From NCBI GenBank assembly GCA_902782885.1, contig CACZOW010000239.1, positions 1 through 12,916 on the forward strand: a DNA stretch of 12,916 nt, read 5' to 3'. Below the pieces are notes generated by a model that saw only the letters and a list, made by a program, of their open reading frames with translations, was not told where the DNA came from and searched no databases. Below, piece by piece: positions 6,464 through 12,916 of this stretch; within the stretch, counting starts at the first letter, position 1, and every line of letters starts with the position of its first letter. The DNA is from an uncultured Ruminococcus sp. Its GTDB lineage: Bacteria > Bacillota > Clostridia > UBA1212 > UBA1255. The position numbers and the translations under genes were made by a program.

Positions 6464-6493
6464 TTGACAACCGATTGCACGCTGAGGTATAAT
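6464..6493 (+). promoter_or_regulatory. Strong sigma-A promoter of rplU-prp-rpmA
   Basis: TTGACA (6464-6469) and TATAAT (6488-6493) are both perfect consensus hexamers, with an 18-base spacer. Transcription would begin near 6500. The A-tract array directly upstream would strengthen it further. Confidence 0.88.
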
Positions 6494-6499
6494 ACTTCG

Positions 6500-6619
6500 G
6501 TGCCGCTCTTACGGGGCTCCTAAAATGTTGTCCGCGACAGAAACGGACGGCTGCCCGCGGAATGCGGTCGCGCACGGACCGCAGCAGAAGGCGAGATTTT
6601 AAATGGAGGTGCAGTCAGA
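6500..6619 (+). promoter_or_regulatory. Structured 5' leader of rplU, candidate L21 autoregulatory leader
   Basis: About 120 bases separate the predicted transcript start from the rplU ATG. Two good hairpins are visible: GTCCG/CGGAC (6530-6534 with 6544-6548) and TGCGGTC/GACCGCA (6563-6569 with 6577-6583). Both could be enclosed by a closing helix in which TAAAAT (6521-6526) pairs with ATTTTA (6596-6601) and CTCC (6517-6520) pairs with GGAG (6605-6608), leaving a 3-base bulge. GGAG is the rplU Shine-Dalgarno core, so this fold would block translation. A small hairpin GCTC/GGGC (6505-6517) competes for one base. Ribosomal protein leaders of the L21 class are known from Firmicutes. Membership in that exact family is inferred from position, not from a covariance search. 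Confidence 0.6.
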
Positions 6620-6931
6620 ATGTATGCAGTAGTAGCAACAGGCGGAAAGCAGTACAAAGTCGAGGAAGGCGATTTCGTATTCGTGGAGAAGATCGAAGGC
6701 GAAGTTGACGATGTAGTAACTCTCGATAAAGTTCTGCTGGCGTCCGTTAACGACGAGGTCAAAGTCGGCGCTCCCTACGTTGAGGGCGCTAAAGTCGAAG
6801 CCAAGATCGTTAAGCAGGGCAAAGGCGAAAAGATCCGCATTATCAAGCACAAAGCTAAAAAAGGCTACAGGAAAAGACAGGGACACAGACAGCCGTTCAC
6901 GCAGTTGTCTATCGAGAAGATCAGCATTTGA
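6620..6931 (+). CDS. rplU: 50S ribosomal protein L21
   Basis: L21 binds 23S rRNA in the large subunit. The 103 residues match the family's usual length. The sequence is typical throughout: [18 protein letters not shown] at the N-terminus, then [17 protein letters not shown], then the basic C-terminal [29 protein letters not shown] (6605-6611) precedes the ATG by 8 bases. The gene opens the operon rplU-prp-rpmA, with prp starting 8 bases after the stop. A long structured leader upstream suggests feedback control by L21 itself, which would also set L27 output through the shared transcript. The identification is secure. Confidence 0.98.
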   Translation: MYAVVATGGKQYKVEEGDFVFVEKIEGEVDDVVTLDKVLLASVNDEVKVGAPYVEGAKVEAKIVKQGKGEKIRIIKHKAKKGYRKRQGHRQPFTQLSIEKISI

Positions 6932-6939
6932 TGTTCTGA

Positions 6940-7275
6940 ATGATAAATACTAAGATCAGCCGATTTGAAGACGGTGCCATAAGCGGGTTTACCGTAAAAG
7001 GGCACGCGGGTTATGCCGAAGCAGGGAATGACATAATTTGTGCGGCAGTCAGCGCTCTGTGCTATACGGCGGCAGGCTACTTTGAATCAGGTGAAACGTG
7101 CGGAGCCCGGACCGCTTTCACGGAGAGAGACGGATACATGAAGTTTCAGATCCTGGAGCGCGGCTCGGAGGAAGACCGGATAAAGACCGAAGCGGTTCTT
7201 ACCGCTTGGCGCATAGGACTTCTTCAGATACAGGCATCGTACGGAAAGAAATACTTAAAGATCATTGACGTTTAA
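6940..7275 (+). CDS. prp: Ribosomal-processing cysteine protease Prp
   Basis: Prp (YsxB family) is a cytoplasmic cysteine protease that removes the N-terminal extension of L27 in Firmicutes, a step needed for functional ribosomes. The 111-residue protein keeps both catalytic residues in the family positions: His22 in [11 protein letters not shown] and Cys34 in [11 protein letters not shown]. It lies between rplU and rpmA, its standard location. No clear Shine-Dalgarno precedes the ATG at 6940. The rplU stop overlaps a tiny frame (TGATG at 6929, then TTC TGA) ending directly before it, so translation probably depends on coupling to rplU. Low, coupled expression would fit an enzyme flanked by two stoichiometric ribosomal proteins. 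The substrate, L27 with a matching cleavage site, is encoded 16 bases downstream. Confidence 0.94.
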   Translation: MINTKISRFEDGAISGFTVKGHAGYAEAGNDIICAAVSALCYTAAGYFESGETCGARTAFTERDGYMKFQILERGSEEDRIKTEAVLTAWRIGLLQIQASYGKKYLKIIDV

Positions 7276-7291
7276 ACCGGAGGTACAGGTT

Positions 7292-7573
7292 ATGTTAAGA
7301 GTAAACTTACAGTTATTCGCTCATAAAAAAGGTCTGGGCAGCTCCAAAAACGGCAGAGATTCCGAATCCAAACGTCTCGGCGTTAAGAGAGCGGACGGAC
7401 AGACCGTTCAGGCCGGTACTATTCTCGTAAGACAGCGTGGAACCAAGATCCACCCCGGAGAGAATGTAGGCATCGGTGTTGACTATACTCTTTACGCTAA
7501 GATCGACGGTAAGGTTTCCTACCGCAGACTGGGCAAAGACAAGAAACAGGCGGTCGTTGTTGCCGAGGAATAA
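7292..7573 (+). CDS. rpmA: 50S ribosomal protein L27, with Prp-cleaved N-terminal extension
   Basis: L27 lies near the peptidyl transferase centre of the large subunit. The 93-residue precursor begins [14 protein letters not shown]. By analogy with Staphylococcus aureus L27, Prp should cut between Phe9 and Ala10, exposing the AHKKG end that matches mature E. coli L27. The site here reads LQLF rather than the common LQFF. The body is typical: [21 protein letters not shown] and [25 protein letters not shown] chose ATG 7292, which has GGAGGT (7279-7284) 7 bases upstream. A longer frame from 7265 would begin inside prp and spoil the processing site. An intrinsic terminator follows 23 bases after the stop. 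Confidence 0.97.
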   Translation: MLRVNLQLFAHKKGLGSSKNGRDSESKRLGVKRADGQTVQAGTILVRQRGTKIHPGENVGIGVDYTLYAKIDGKVSYRRLGKDKKQAVVVAEE

Positions 7574-7596
7574 TGACTGTCGCAATTACAGCGATC

Positions 7597-7632
7597 AAAG
7601 GCTGCCGTTATGGATAATTCGGCGGCCTTTTT
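7597..7632 (+). terminator. Intrinsic terminator after rpmA
   Basis: An 11-bp stem pairs 7597-7607 (AAAGGCTGCCG) with 7620-7630 (CGGCGGCCTTT) and contains one G-U wobble. The loop has 12 bases and the T-run is 7628-7632. The stem is GC-rich at its core and starts 23 bases past the rpmA stop. It separates the ribosomal protein operon from obgE, although read-through is possible. Confidence 0.85.
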
Positions 7633-7711
7633 GGCATTTTATTAGGCCCCGGTCTCTGTCGGAAGTGCTTTAAAACCGACGATGATCCGGGCGGAATGGC
7701 GGTGATCCGGC

Positions 7712-9034
7712 ATGTTCATGGACAGAACTAAGATCATAATCGGCTCCGGCAAGGGCGGCGACGGCTGCGTCTCGTTCCGGCGTGAGAAATATATCAACGC
7801 GGGCGGCCCGGACGGCGGCGACGGCGGCAAGGGCGGCGACGTGGTGTTTTTTGTTGACCCGCGGGCAACCACCCTGGGGGATTTCAAATACCGCCATAAG
7901 TTTATTGCCGAAGACGGCGCCAGGGGCGCCAATCAAAAACGCACCGGCCGCAGCGGTACGGACATGCTGATCGGCGTGCCCGCGGGCACGATGATATTCG
8001 ACGCCGATTCCGGAAGGCTGCTGGCGGATCTTAAAGCGGCGGACGACCGCGTCGTGCTGCTGAAAGGCGGAAAAGGCGGACAGGGAAATCAGCATTTTGC
8101 CACCTCCACCCGCCAGGTGCCGAATTTTGCCCGCGCCGGCGAAGAAGGCCGGACAATGGAAGTGCGTCTGGAACTCAAACTTATCGCTGACGTGGGGCTG
8201 GTAGGCTTTCCCAGCGTCGGCAAATCCACGCTGCTTTCAGTGACGACCGCCGCGGAGCCGGAGATCGCAGAATACCATTTTACAACGATCGCGCCTAATC
8301 TGGGCGTCGTGTACAATGACGATTCCGAACCGTCATTCGTGCTGGCTGATATTCCCGGCCTCATCGAAGGCGCTGCGGCCGGAGCGGGACTGGGCCACGA
8401 GTTTCTGCGCCACGTACAGCGTACGCGGCTGCTTCTGCACGTCATCGACGTATCCGGATCGGAAGGGCGCGACCCGTTCGACGACTTCATTGCCATTAAT
8501 AAAGAACTGGCGGAGTTTGACCCGAAACTCGCGAAAAAGCCGCAGATAATCGTGCTTAATAAGACGGACATGGATATCGACGGCAGCAAGACCGCCGGAT
8601 TCAAAGCCCGGTTTGAGCAGTGGCTCTCCGACAACGCCGATGAAACCGAAGAAAGCCGTGAAAAAGGCGCCTGGCGCGTATTTGAGATCATGGCGGCGAT
8701 CTCCGAGGGGACCGCGAACCTGATGAAATATACCGGCAGCATACTTCACAATTTTGAAGCCGAAGAATTCGTGCCGGAGGAACTGCCTGCGGAGGCGGAG
8801 GATGTTGACGACGATACATTTGAGATCAATATTGACACCGACGGCGCATACAGCGTGACCGGACGCAGGATCCGCAATCTTGCCCTCTCGATAAATATGA
8901 CCGACGAAGAGTCGTTCGGCTACTTCCAGCAGCAGCTGAGAAAGAAAGGCCTGTTCGACCGGCTGCGGGAAATGGGGATAAAAGACGGCGACACCGTGCG
9001 GATATACGAGTGCGAATTTGATTATATGGATTAA
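7712..9034 (+). CDS. obgE: Obg-family GTPase ObgE/CgtA
   Basis: Obg is an essential cytoplasmic GTPase that binds the 50S subunit and links ribosome assembly to growth state. The 440 residues hold three domains. The glycine-rich Obg fold is about 1-160 (GSGKGGDGCVSF, GGPDGGDGGKGG). The G domain is about 160-345, with G1 GFPSVGKST (165-173), switch I FTTIAPNLG (190-198), G3 DIPGLIEGA (213-221) and G4 NKTD (283-286). The C-terminal OCT domain covers about 369-440 and is present only in some Obg proteins. ATG 7712 and ATG 7718 (MDRTK) are both possible; GGTGAT at 7701 lies 5 bases before the first. It follows the rpmA terminator by 79 bases with no convincing promoter, so read-through from the ribosomal operon may supply it. 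Confidence 0.96.
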   Translation: MFMDRTKIIIGSGKGGDGCVSFRREKYINAGGPDGGDGGKGGDVVFFVDPRATTLGDFKYRHKFIAEDGARGANQKRTGRSGTDMLIGVPAGTMIFDADSGRLLADLKAADDRVVLLKGGKGGQGNQHFATSTRQVPNFARAGEEGRTMEVRLELKLIADVGLVGFPSVGKSTLLSVTTAAEPEIAEYHFTTIAPNLGVVYNDDSEPSFVLADIPGLIEGAAAGAGLGHEFLRHVQRTRLLLHVIDVSGSEGRDPFDDFIAINKELAEFDPKLAKKPQIIVLNKTDMDIDGSKTAGFKARFEQWLSDNADETEESREKGAWRVFEIMAAISEGTANLMKYTGSILHNFEAEEFVPEELPAEAEDVDDDTFEINIDTDGAYSVTGRRIRNLALSINMTDEESFGYFQQQLRKKGLFDRLREMGIKDGDTVRIYECEFDYMD

Positions 9035-9085
9035 ACTTGCGTAAAGCAAACTAGCTTGACACGTGAATCCTAACGGAGGCAGTAA

Positions 9086-9637
9086 ATGAAAAACAAAAGC
9101 GGAATGTTTGAAAACGATTCACAGATGACGGCGGACGGCGTGCTGATACTGCACATTCTGTCGCTGATGGGAGAACCGGTCCCGGATACGCTCCTGACGG
9201 AAATTATAATGGGCCCCGGGCTCGTCAATTATTTCACCGCCGGTCAGTGCCTGAGCGCGCTCGTGGACGCCGGATACGCGAGCCGCAACCTTGACAGCAT
9301 GGGCAAAGCGTTGTATGATATTACCGAATCCGGACGCGGAGTATATGAATCGCTGAAATATATGCTGGGCGGAGGATTGGGCGCCGCGTATGAAAGCTAT
9401 ATCCGCTGCCACCGCGACGACATAAAAAAGCGCACGAAAATCGACGCGACCTGGACGCAGGATACGAAAGGCAATTTTTTCGTGCACTGTTTTGTACGCG
9501 ACGGTATGCGCGCGGTGGTCGACATCACGCTGCCGGTAGCGGACAAGCAGGACGCGGATTATATCGTGAACGCGTGGAAGAACAATTCTTCCAAACTTTA
9601 TTTTGAGCTGCTGAAAAAACTGCTGAACAGGAGTTGA
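9086..9637 (+). CDS. DUF4364 family winged-helix protein
   Basis: This 183-residue cytoplasmic protein matches the clostridial DUF4364 family by pattern. A winged-helix-like region spans about residues 17-92, including GVLILHILSLMGEPVPDTLLTEII, with VNYFTAGQCLSALVDAGY as the recognition-helix region and YDITESGRGVYESLKYML as the wing and following helix (quoted as parts of one region). The C-terminal half (KIDATWTQDTKGNFFVHCFVRDG) looks like a small beta-rich domain. The family's function is unproven; a DNA-binding regulator is a reasonable inference. GGAGGC (9075-9080) lies 5 bases before the start. It is 51 bases after obgE and 9 bases before the ASRT-family gene, so it may be cotranscribed with either neighbour. 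What it regulates is unknown. Confidence 0.75.
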   Translation: MKNKSGMFENDSQMTADGVLILHILSLMGEPVPDTLLTEIIMGPGLVNYFTAGQCLSALVDAGYASRNLDSMGKALYDITESGRGVYESLKYMLGGGLGAAYESYIRCHRDDIKKRTKIDATWTQDTKGNFFVHCFVRDGMRAVVDITLPVADKQDADYIVNAWKNNSSKLYFELLKKLLNRS

Positions 9638-9646
9638 GTTTATACT

Positions 9647-10009
9647 ATGAAGGGCAAGGGTAAAAAGAACTGGCTTATTCCCGACGCTTATTATCCGGGC
9701 GTTGACAACGGCACGTACGTAAGCCATGAGGCAGTCTGCGTGCTCAATACCGGCGATGAAGACGCGCACATCAACATCACGCTGTATTTCGAAGACCGGG
9801 AGCCCCGCACCGGTTTTCACGCGGTATGCGGCGCCAAACGCACCAATCACATCCGAATGGATAAGATCAAAGACGAAGACGGATGCGGCGTAGAGCGTTC
9901 CGTTCCGTACGCGATGCTGGTGGAATCAGACGTGCCCGTGGTAGTGCAGTACAGCCGCTGCGACACGACGCAGGGCGAGCTGGCGTTCATGGGGCTGCTG
10001 GCGTTCTGA
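9647..10009 (+). CDS. Anabaena sensory rhodopsin transducer (ASRT) family protein
   Basis: This 120-residue soluble protein matches the ASRT family throughout: KNWLIPDAYYPG near the N-terminus, SHEAVCVLNTGDEDAHINIT, LYFEDREPRTGF, and VPYAMLVESDVPVVVQYSR near the C-terminus. In Anabaena the founding member couples to a light-sensing rhodopsin. The wider superfamily has been proposed to bind small molecules, possibly sugars. No rhodopsin, retinal-pathway or photoreceptor gene is in this window, so a light role is not supported. A ligand-binding role is more likely but inferred. The start has AGGAG (9629-9633) 13 bases upstream, a long spacing, overlapping the end of the DUF4364 gene. The gene lies 75 bases before an O-acetylation module, with a strong hairpin between them. 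Confidence 0.88.
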   Translation: MKGKGKKNWLIPDAYYPGVDNGTYVSHEAVCVLNTGDEDAHINITLYFEDREPRTGFHAVCGAKRTNHIRMDKIKDEDGCGVERSVPYAMLVESDVPVVVQYSRCDTTQGELAFMGLLAF

Positions 10010-10033
10010 CACTTCAGGATCCGGGCGGACGTA

Positions 10034-10054
10034 TCCGGAACGGACAGTTCCGGA
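10034..10054 (+). repeat. Perfect 8-bp hairpin between the ASRT-family gene and the MBOAT gene
   Basis: TCCGGAAC (10034-10041) pairs with GTTCCGGA (10047-10054) around a 5-base loop. The stem is GC-rich, but no T-run follows (ATATTGCG), so a classical terminator is unlikely. It may be an operator, an mRNA-stabilising hairpin or a processing site. It ends 17 bases before the ribosome-binding site AGAAAGGA (10072-10079). Confidence 0.6.
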
Positions 10055-10084
10055 ATATTGCGATTTGGGTAAGAAAGGATAGAA

Positions 10085-11488
10085 ATGAACTTTTCCGATC
10101 TGTTTTTCTTATATGCGTTTTTACCGCTGTGCCTGATCATTTATTTTATCTCGCCCAAGATAAAGTATAAAAACACGGTACTGATAATTTTCTCGCTTAT
10201 ATTCTATGCCTGGGGCGATGTCTGGGCGCTCTTGTTTATACTGCTCTACGCGCTGCTCAATTTCTCACTAGGCCGGATGATCGAACTCAAACGCGGTCAG
10301 AAGAGCGGGAAGGTGTTCCTGGCCATTGGTCTGATACTGGATCTCGGTATGCTGCTGGTATTCAAATATACCGGCTTTTTCCTGGAAAACATCAACCTTA
10401 TATTCCGCTCTTCCGCAAAGATCCCGTCGATGTGGGTGCCGCTGGGACTCAGCTTCTTCACCTTCCGTACGATCTCGTATCTGCTGGATATCCACTGGGA
10501 AAAGATCAGCGCAGAGCGGTATTTCCCGGACTTCCTGCTGTTCACGTCGCTGTTCCCGTGCACCGTCGCCGGACCCATTGTCCGCTATTCCACTATCGGG
10601 AGTGAACTGAAAGAGCGCACGGTCAATATTGACGACATGTATCAGGGCCTCATGCGCCTGTGCGTCGGTCTCGGCAAAAAAGTGATACTGGCGGACAATC
10701 TGGCGGTCGTTGTCGACGCGTACTGGCAAAACGGCAACGAACTGGTAAGCACGGCCGAGACCTGGTACGCCGTGCTGCTGTACTCCATGTACGTGTATTT
10801 TGACTTTTCCGGTTACTCGGATATGGCGATCGGTATCGCACGTATTTTCGGGTTCCATTTTGAAGAGAACTTTAACTATCCGTTCATGTGCAAGTCAATC
10901 GCCGAATTCTGGCAGCGCTGGCACATTTCCCTGGGTACTTTCTTCAAAGACTATCTGCTGTATGTGCCGATCTTCGGCAAGATGCGGCGCTACGGCGGCC
11001 TGTTCCTGGTGTGGTTCTGCACCGGCATGTGGCACGGTGCTTCCTGGAACTACATAATCTGGGGTCTGTACTTCGGTGTGTTCATACTGATCGAAACGCT
11101 CCTGGGCAAGAAACGGCTCAAGAAGATCCCGGTCGTTGTCAAACACATTTACACCAAACTGATCATCATTATCGGTTTCGGTATTTTCCGTTTTACCGAC
11201 ATCCGCCAGCTGGGGTACTTCTTCCGCAATCTGTTCTTCGCGTCGAAGGGCGGGTTAGTGGGCAATACGTTCTCCATCTATTTTATGAACAATATCTTCC
11301 TGTTCATCGCGGCGCTGATCTGCTGCTTCCCAATCGTCCCGTTCCTGCAGAAAAAGCTGGAGGGCAAACGCAGCCTGCAGATCGCACTGGGCATCGTGTG
11401 GGGCATTTTCTGTATCGCGCTGCTGCTGATCTCCAGCCTGCTGCTGGTCAACTCCACCGATCGGCCGTTCCTGTATAAACAGTTCTGA
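10085..11488 (+). CDS. MBOAT O-acyltransferase, AlgI-like
   Basis: This 467-residue polytopic membrane protein belongs to the MBOAT family of the AlgI/PatA/DltB kind. These proteins move an acyl group, usually acetyl, across the membrane for transfer to a glycan. Landmarks in order are an N-terminal hydrophobic helix, FYAWGD (40-45), VPLGLSFFTFRTISYLLDI (118-136), the FPCTVAGPIVRY segment (157-168), YFDFSGYSDMAIG (238-250), and the two key His regions. The latter are FWQRWHISLGTFFKDY with His280 and GMWHGASWNYIIWG with His317, the expected catalytic histidine. The start has AGAAAGGA 5 bases upstream. It is followed after 15 bases by a DHHW/AlgX-like protein, the usual partner, so the two form one O-acetylation module. 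The glycan substrate cannot be told from this window, and no glycosyltransferase is present. Confidence 0.93.
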   Translation: MNFSDLFFLYAFLPLCLIIYFISPKIKYKNTVLIIFSLIFYAWGDVWALLFILLYALLNFSLGRMIELKRGQKSGKVFLAIGLILDLGMLLVFKYTGFFLENINLIFRSSAKIPSMWVPLGLSFFTFRTISYLLDIHWEKISAERYFPDFLLFTSLFPCTVAGPIVRYSTIGSELKERTVNIDDMYQGLMRLCVGLGKKVILADNLAVVVDAYWQNGNELVSTAETWYAVLLYSMYVYFDFSGYSDMAIGIARIFGFHFEENFNYPFMCKSIAEFWQRWHISLGTFFKDYLLYVPIFGKMRRYGGLFLVWFCTGMWHGASWNYIIWGLYFGVFILIETLLGKKRLKKIPVVVKHIYTKLIIIIGFGIFRFTDIRQLGYFFRNLFFASKGGLVGNTFSIYFMNNIFLFIAALICCFPIVPFLQKKLEGKRSLQIALGIVWGIFCIALLLISSLLLVNSTDRPFLYKQF

Positions 11489-11503
11489 GAGGAGGGCATT
11501 CTG

Positions 11504-12916
11504 ATGAATAATAAACTGTCAAACAACCTCCTGAAACTCTGCTTCGTAGTATTTGTACTTGGCGCGGTGCTGGTCATATCGGTATTGCTGCTGACGCTGA
11601 AGCGCCCGGATTATTCCGAGAACGAAAATCGTGAACTGGCTAAAGTCCCGAAAGTGACATTTAAATCACTGGCCAGCGGCGAGTTCTTCAGCGGACTTCA
11701 GCTGTATTACAACGATACGATCCCGGGCCGTGACGATCTAAAAGAGATGGGCAACCGCTTCGTGTCTTATAAAGGCGTGCAGAAAGACGATATGATCATT
11801 TACCGTCCTCCTACGAAACGCACCCAGGAACCGGATGATGAATTCGATTATACTCCGGTACCCTTTGTCCCGAATACGCCGCACGATGATGACGAGACGC
11901 CCACGCCGGAATTGACCGAAGAACCCACTGAAATGATCACCGAAACGCCCGAGCCGACAGAGTACGTGACGCCTGAACCGGGGGCAACGGAATTGCCCGC
12001 GACGGACACGCCGGTACCCACCGCGACCCCGACGCCTACGCCCGCACCCACCAAAACGCCCGCTCCTACCAAGACTCCGGCGCCCACTGCGACTCCCGAT
12101 GTGGACAATGACGTTCAGTATTATGACAACGATGGCGCCGTCGTATACAAATGGCGCGGCATGGAATTGTACGGTGGTTCTAGAAAATCGATGGCGAAAT
12201 ATGTTGCAGCAATGGAACATATTAAAAGCGTTTGCCCTGATCTGAATGTATACAGTATGACGGTCCCGATCGCATCGATGTACTATCTGCCGTCGTCCCT
12301 TCAGTACAGCGCGGATGAACAACTGAGAGAGCTCCGCTATCTGCAGGGGCTGTTTGCTGCGAATAATGTGGTGAGAGTTGTTGACGCATATGAGGCGCTC
12401 AAACCCCATGTGGACGAAGATATTTATTACCGCACCGACCATCACTGGACGCATCTGGGTGCGTACTACTGCACGAAAGCATTCGCGGAGAAGGCCGGAG
12501 TACCGTATACGGATATTTCGCAATATACCGCTAAATCCCGCAACGGCTTTGTCGGGTCGTTCTATTCATACTTTAAAATGTATGAACTAAAGAACCATCC
12601 GGAAACGGTCACTTATTATATTTCTCCGCACGTAGCGCAGTGCACTGCGTCGTATTATAATCAGGAGACTTATAAACGCCAGTCCGATCTGGAAGGCCGT
12701 ATCTACTTTGAAGAACTGGAAACGCGGTATACGTACAGCATTCCGTCGTACTTCGACGATGTTATGAGCATCACTACCGGTGTGGCAGGCAACGGCCGCG
12801 CGCTGCTGATCATCAAGGACAGCTACGGTGATCCGATCCCGTCGTTCCTGCTGGGCAGCTTCGATAAGATCGTTATGATTGATCCGCGCTATTTCAAACT
12901 CAGTTTTTATGATCTG
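11504..12916 (+). CDS. DHHW/AlgX-like SGNH O-acetyltransferase partner protein (3' truncated by window end)
   Basis: All 471 codons from ATG 11504 to the window end are open; no stop is reached. AGGAGG (11490-11495) lies 8 bases before the start. The protein has a single N-terminal membrane anchor (about 11-31), then the family's juxtamembrane motif YSENENRELAKVPKVTFKSL (37-56). A Thr/Pro-rich low-complexity linker covers about 117-198. The SGNH-type catalytic domain follows, with ELYGGSRKSMAKY (221-233), TVPIASMYYLPSS (253-265), RTDHHWTHLGAYY (310-322) and IKDSYGDPIPSFL (437-449). By analogy with AlgX, Asp312, His314 and Ser440 form the triad. It should act on the outer membrane face, taking acetyl groups delivered by the upstream MBOAT protein and placing them on a surface or secreted glycan. 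Most of the expected catalytic domain is present, so only a short C-terminal part is missing. Confidence 0.92.
   Translation, partial: MNNKLSNNLLKLCFVVFVLGAVLVISVLLLTLKRPDYSENENRELAKVPKVTFKSLASGEFFSGLQLYYNDTIPGRDDLKEMGNRFVSYKGVQKDDMIIYRPPTKRTQEPDDEFDYTPVPFVPNTPHDDDETPTPELTEEPTEMITETPEPTEYVTPEPGATELPATDTPVPTATPTPTPAPTKTPAPTKTPAPTATPDVDNDVQYYDNDGAVVYKWRGMELYGGSRKSMAKYVAAMEHIKSVCPDLNVYSMTVPIASMYYLPSSLQYSADEQLRELRYLQGLFAANNVVRVVDAYEALKPHVDEDIYYRTDHHWTHLGAYYCTKAFAEKAGVPYTDISQYTAKSRNGFVGSFYSYFKMYELKNHPETVTYYISPHVAQCTASYYNQETYKRQSDLEGRIYFEELETRYTYSIPSYFDDVMSITTGVAGNGRALLIIKDSYGDPIPSFLLGSFDKIVMIDPRYFKLSFYDL
11852..12097 (+). repeat. Thr/Pro-rich low-complexity coding repeat
   Basis: This stretch encodes about 82 residues dominated by Thr, Pro and Glu. 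It ends in a regular block (12029-12097) in which APTKTP occurs twice and APTATP once. The codons differ between copies, so the repeat is kept at protein level rather than newly duplicated. It forms an extended linker between the membrane-proximal part and the catalytic domain. Confidence 0.85.

Noticed and set aside
6162..6575. 137-codon minus-strand open frame in the intergenic region
   Set aside because: It runs across the rplU promoter and leader, lacks a ribosome-binding site and shows no domain. Only its AT-rich part is kept as an unexplained tract.
9056..9061. TTGACA as a -35 box for the DUF4364 gene
   Set aside because: The -10 position at 17-base spacing is GCAGTA and falls on the ribosome-binding site and start region, so no workable promoter results.
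11738..12523. 261-codon minus-strand open frame opposite the DHHW gene
   Set aside because: It is the mirror of the Thr/Pro repeat, giving Arg/Gly-rich nonsense. The plus-strand frame has clear catalytic motifs.

Overview
The window reads as chromosomal DNA from a Bacillota (Firmicutes) bacterium of the Clostridia type. The strongest lineage evidence is a ribosomal protein L27 with the Firmicutes-style N-terminal extension, encoded directly after the Prp protease that removes it. A clostridial-style Tad locus (TadA/B/C, a Flp1-type pilin and an FHA protein) and a DUF4364 gene agree with this. Coding density is high and the coding DNA looks moderately GC-rich by eye. No transposase, integrase, tRNA, rRNA or CRISPR array was seen. 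The species cannot be named from sequence alone.

Region 1 (1-3407, + strand) is the distal part of a Tad (tight adherence, type IVb pilus) operon. It holds the C-terminal part of the TadA/CpaF ATPase (cut by the window edge), TadB, TadC, a small Flp1-type pilin behind a near-ideal Shine-Dalgarno sequence, and a cytoplasmic protein ending in an FHA domain. The genes overlap or are closely spaced, and a probable terminator follows the FHA gene. Prepilin peptidase, TadE/F-type minor pilins and CpaB-type proteins are not in view.

Region 2 (3474-6082) carries cell-wall growth genes. mreB (+), with its own candidate promoter, converges on murC (-) with only 2 bp between the stop codons. murC has an extended -10 promoter lying inside an AT-only inverted repeat.

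Region 3 (6083-7632) starts with a non-coding, AT-rich stretch. It leads through four phased A-tracts into a strong promoter and a structured leader RNA for rplU-prp-rpmA (L21, L27 protease, L27). An intrinsic terminator closes this operon. obgE follows at 7712, then a DUF4364 winged-helix protein and a small protein of the Anabaena sensory rhodopsin transducer (ASRT) family.

Region 4 (10034-12916) is a two-gene O-acetylation module: a membrane-bound MBOAT acyltransferase of the AlgI type and a membrane-anchored DHHW/AlgX-like SGNH protein with a Thr/Pro-rich linker. The second gene is open at the window end. Together they probably acetylate a cell-surface or secreted glycan.

Most genes belong to known families. 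The less ordinary observations are the L21 leader with possible Shine-Dalgarno sequestration, the phased A-tracts, the perfect 21-bp tandem duplication in the FHA gene, the 42-residue pilin leader, and an ASRT-family protein (predicted ligand-binding, no rhodopsin in view) next to the acetylation genes. I did not find a clearly new multi-gene system.
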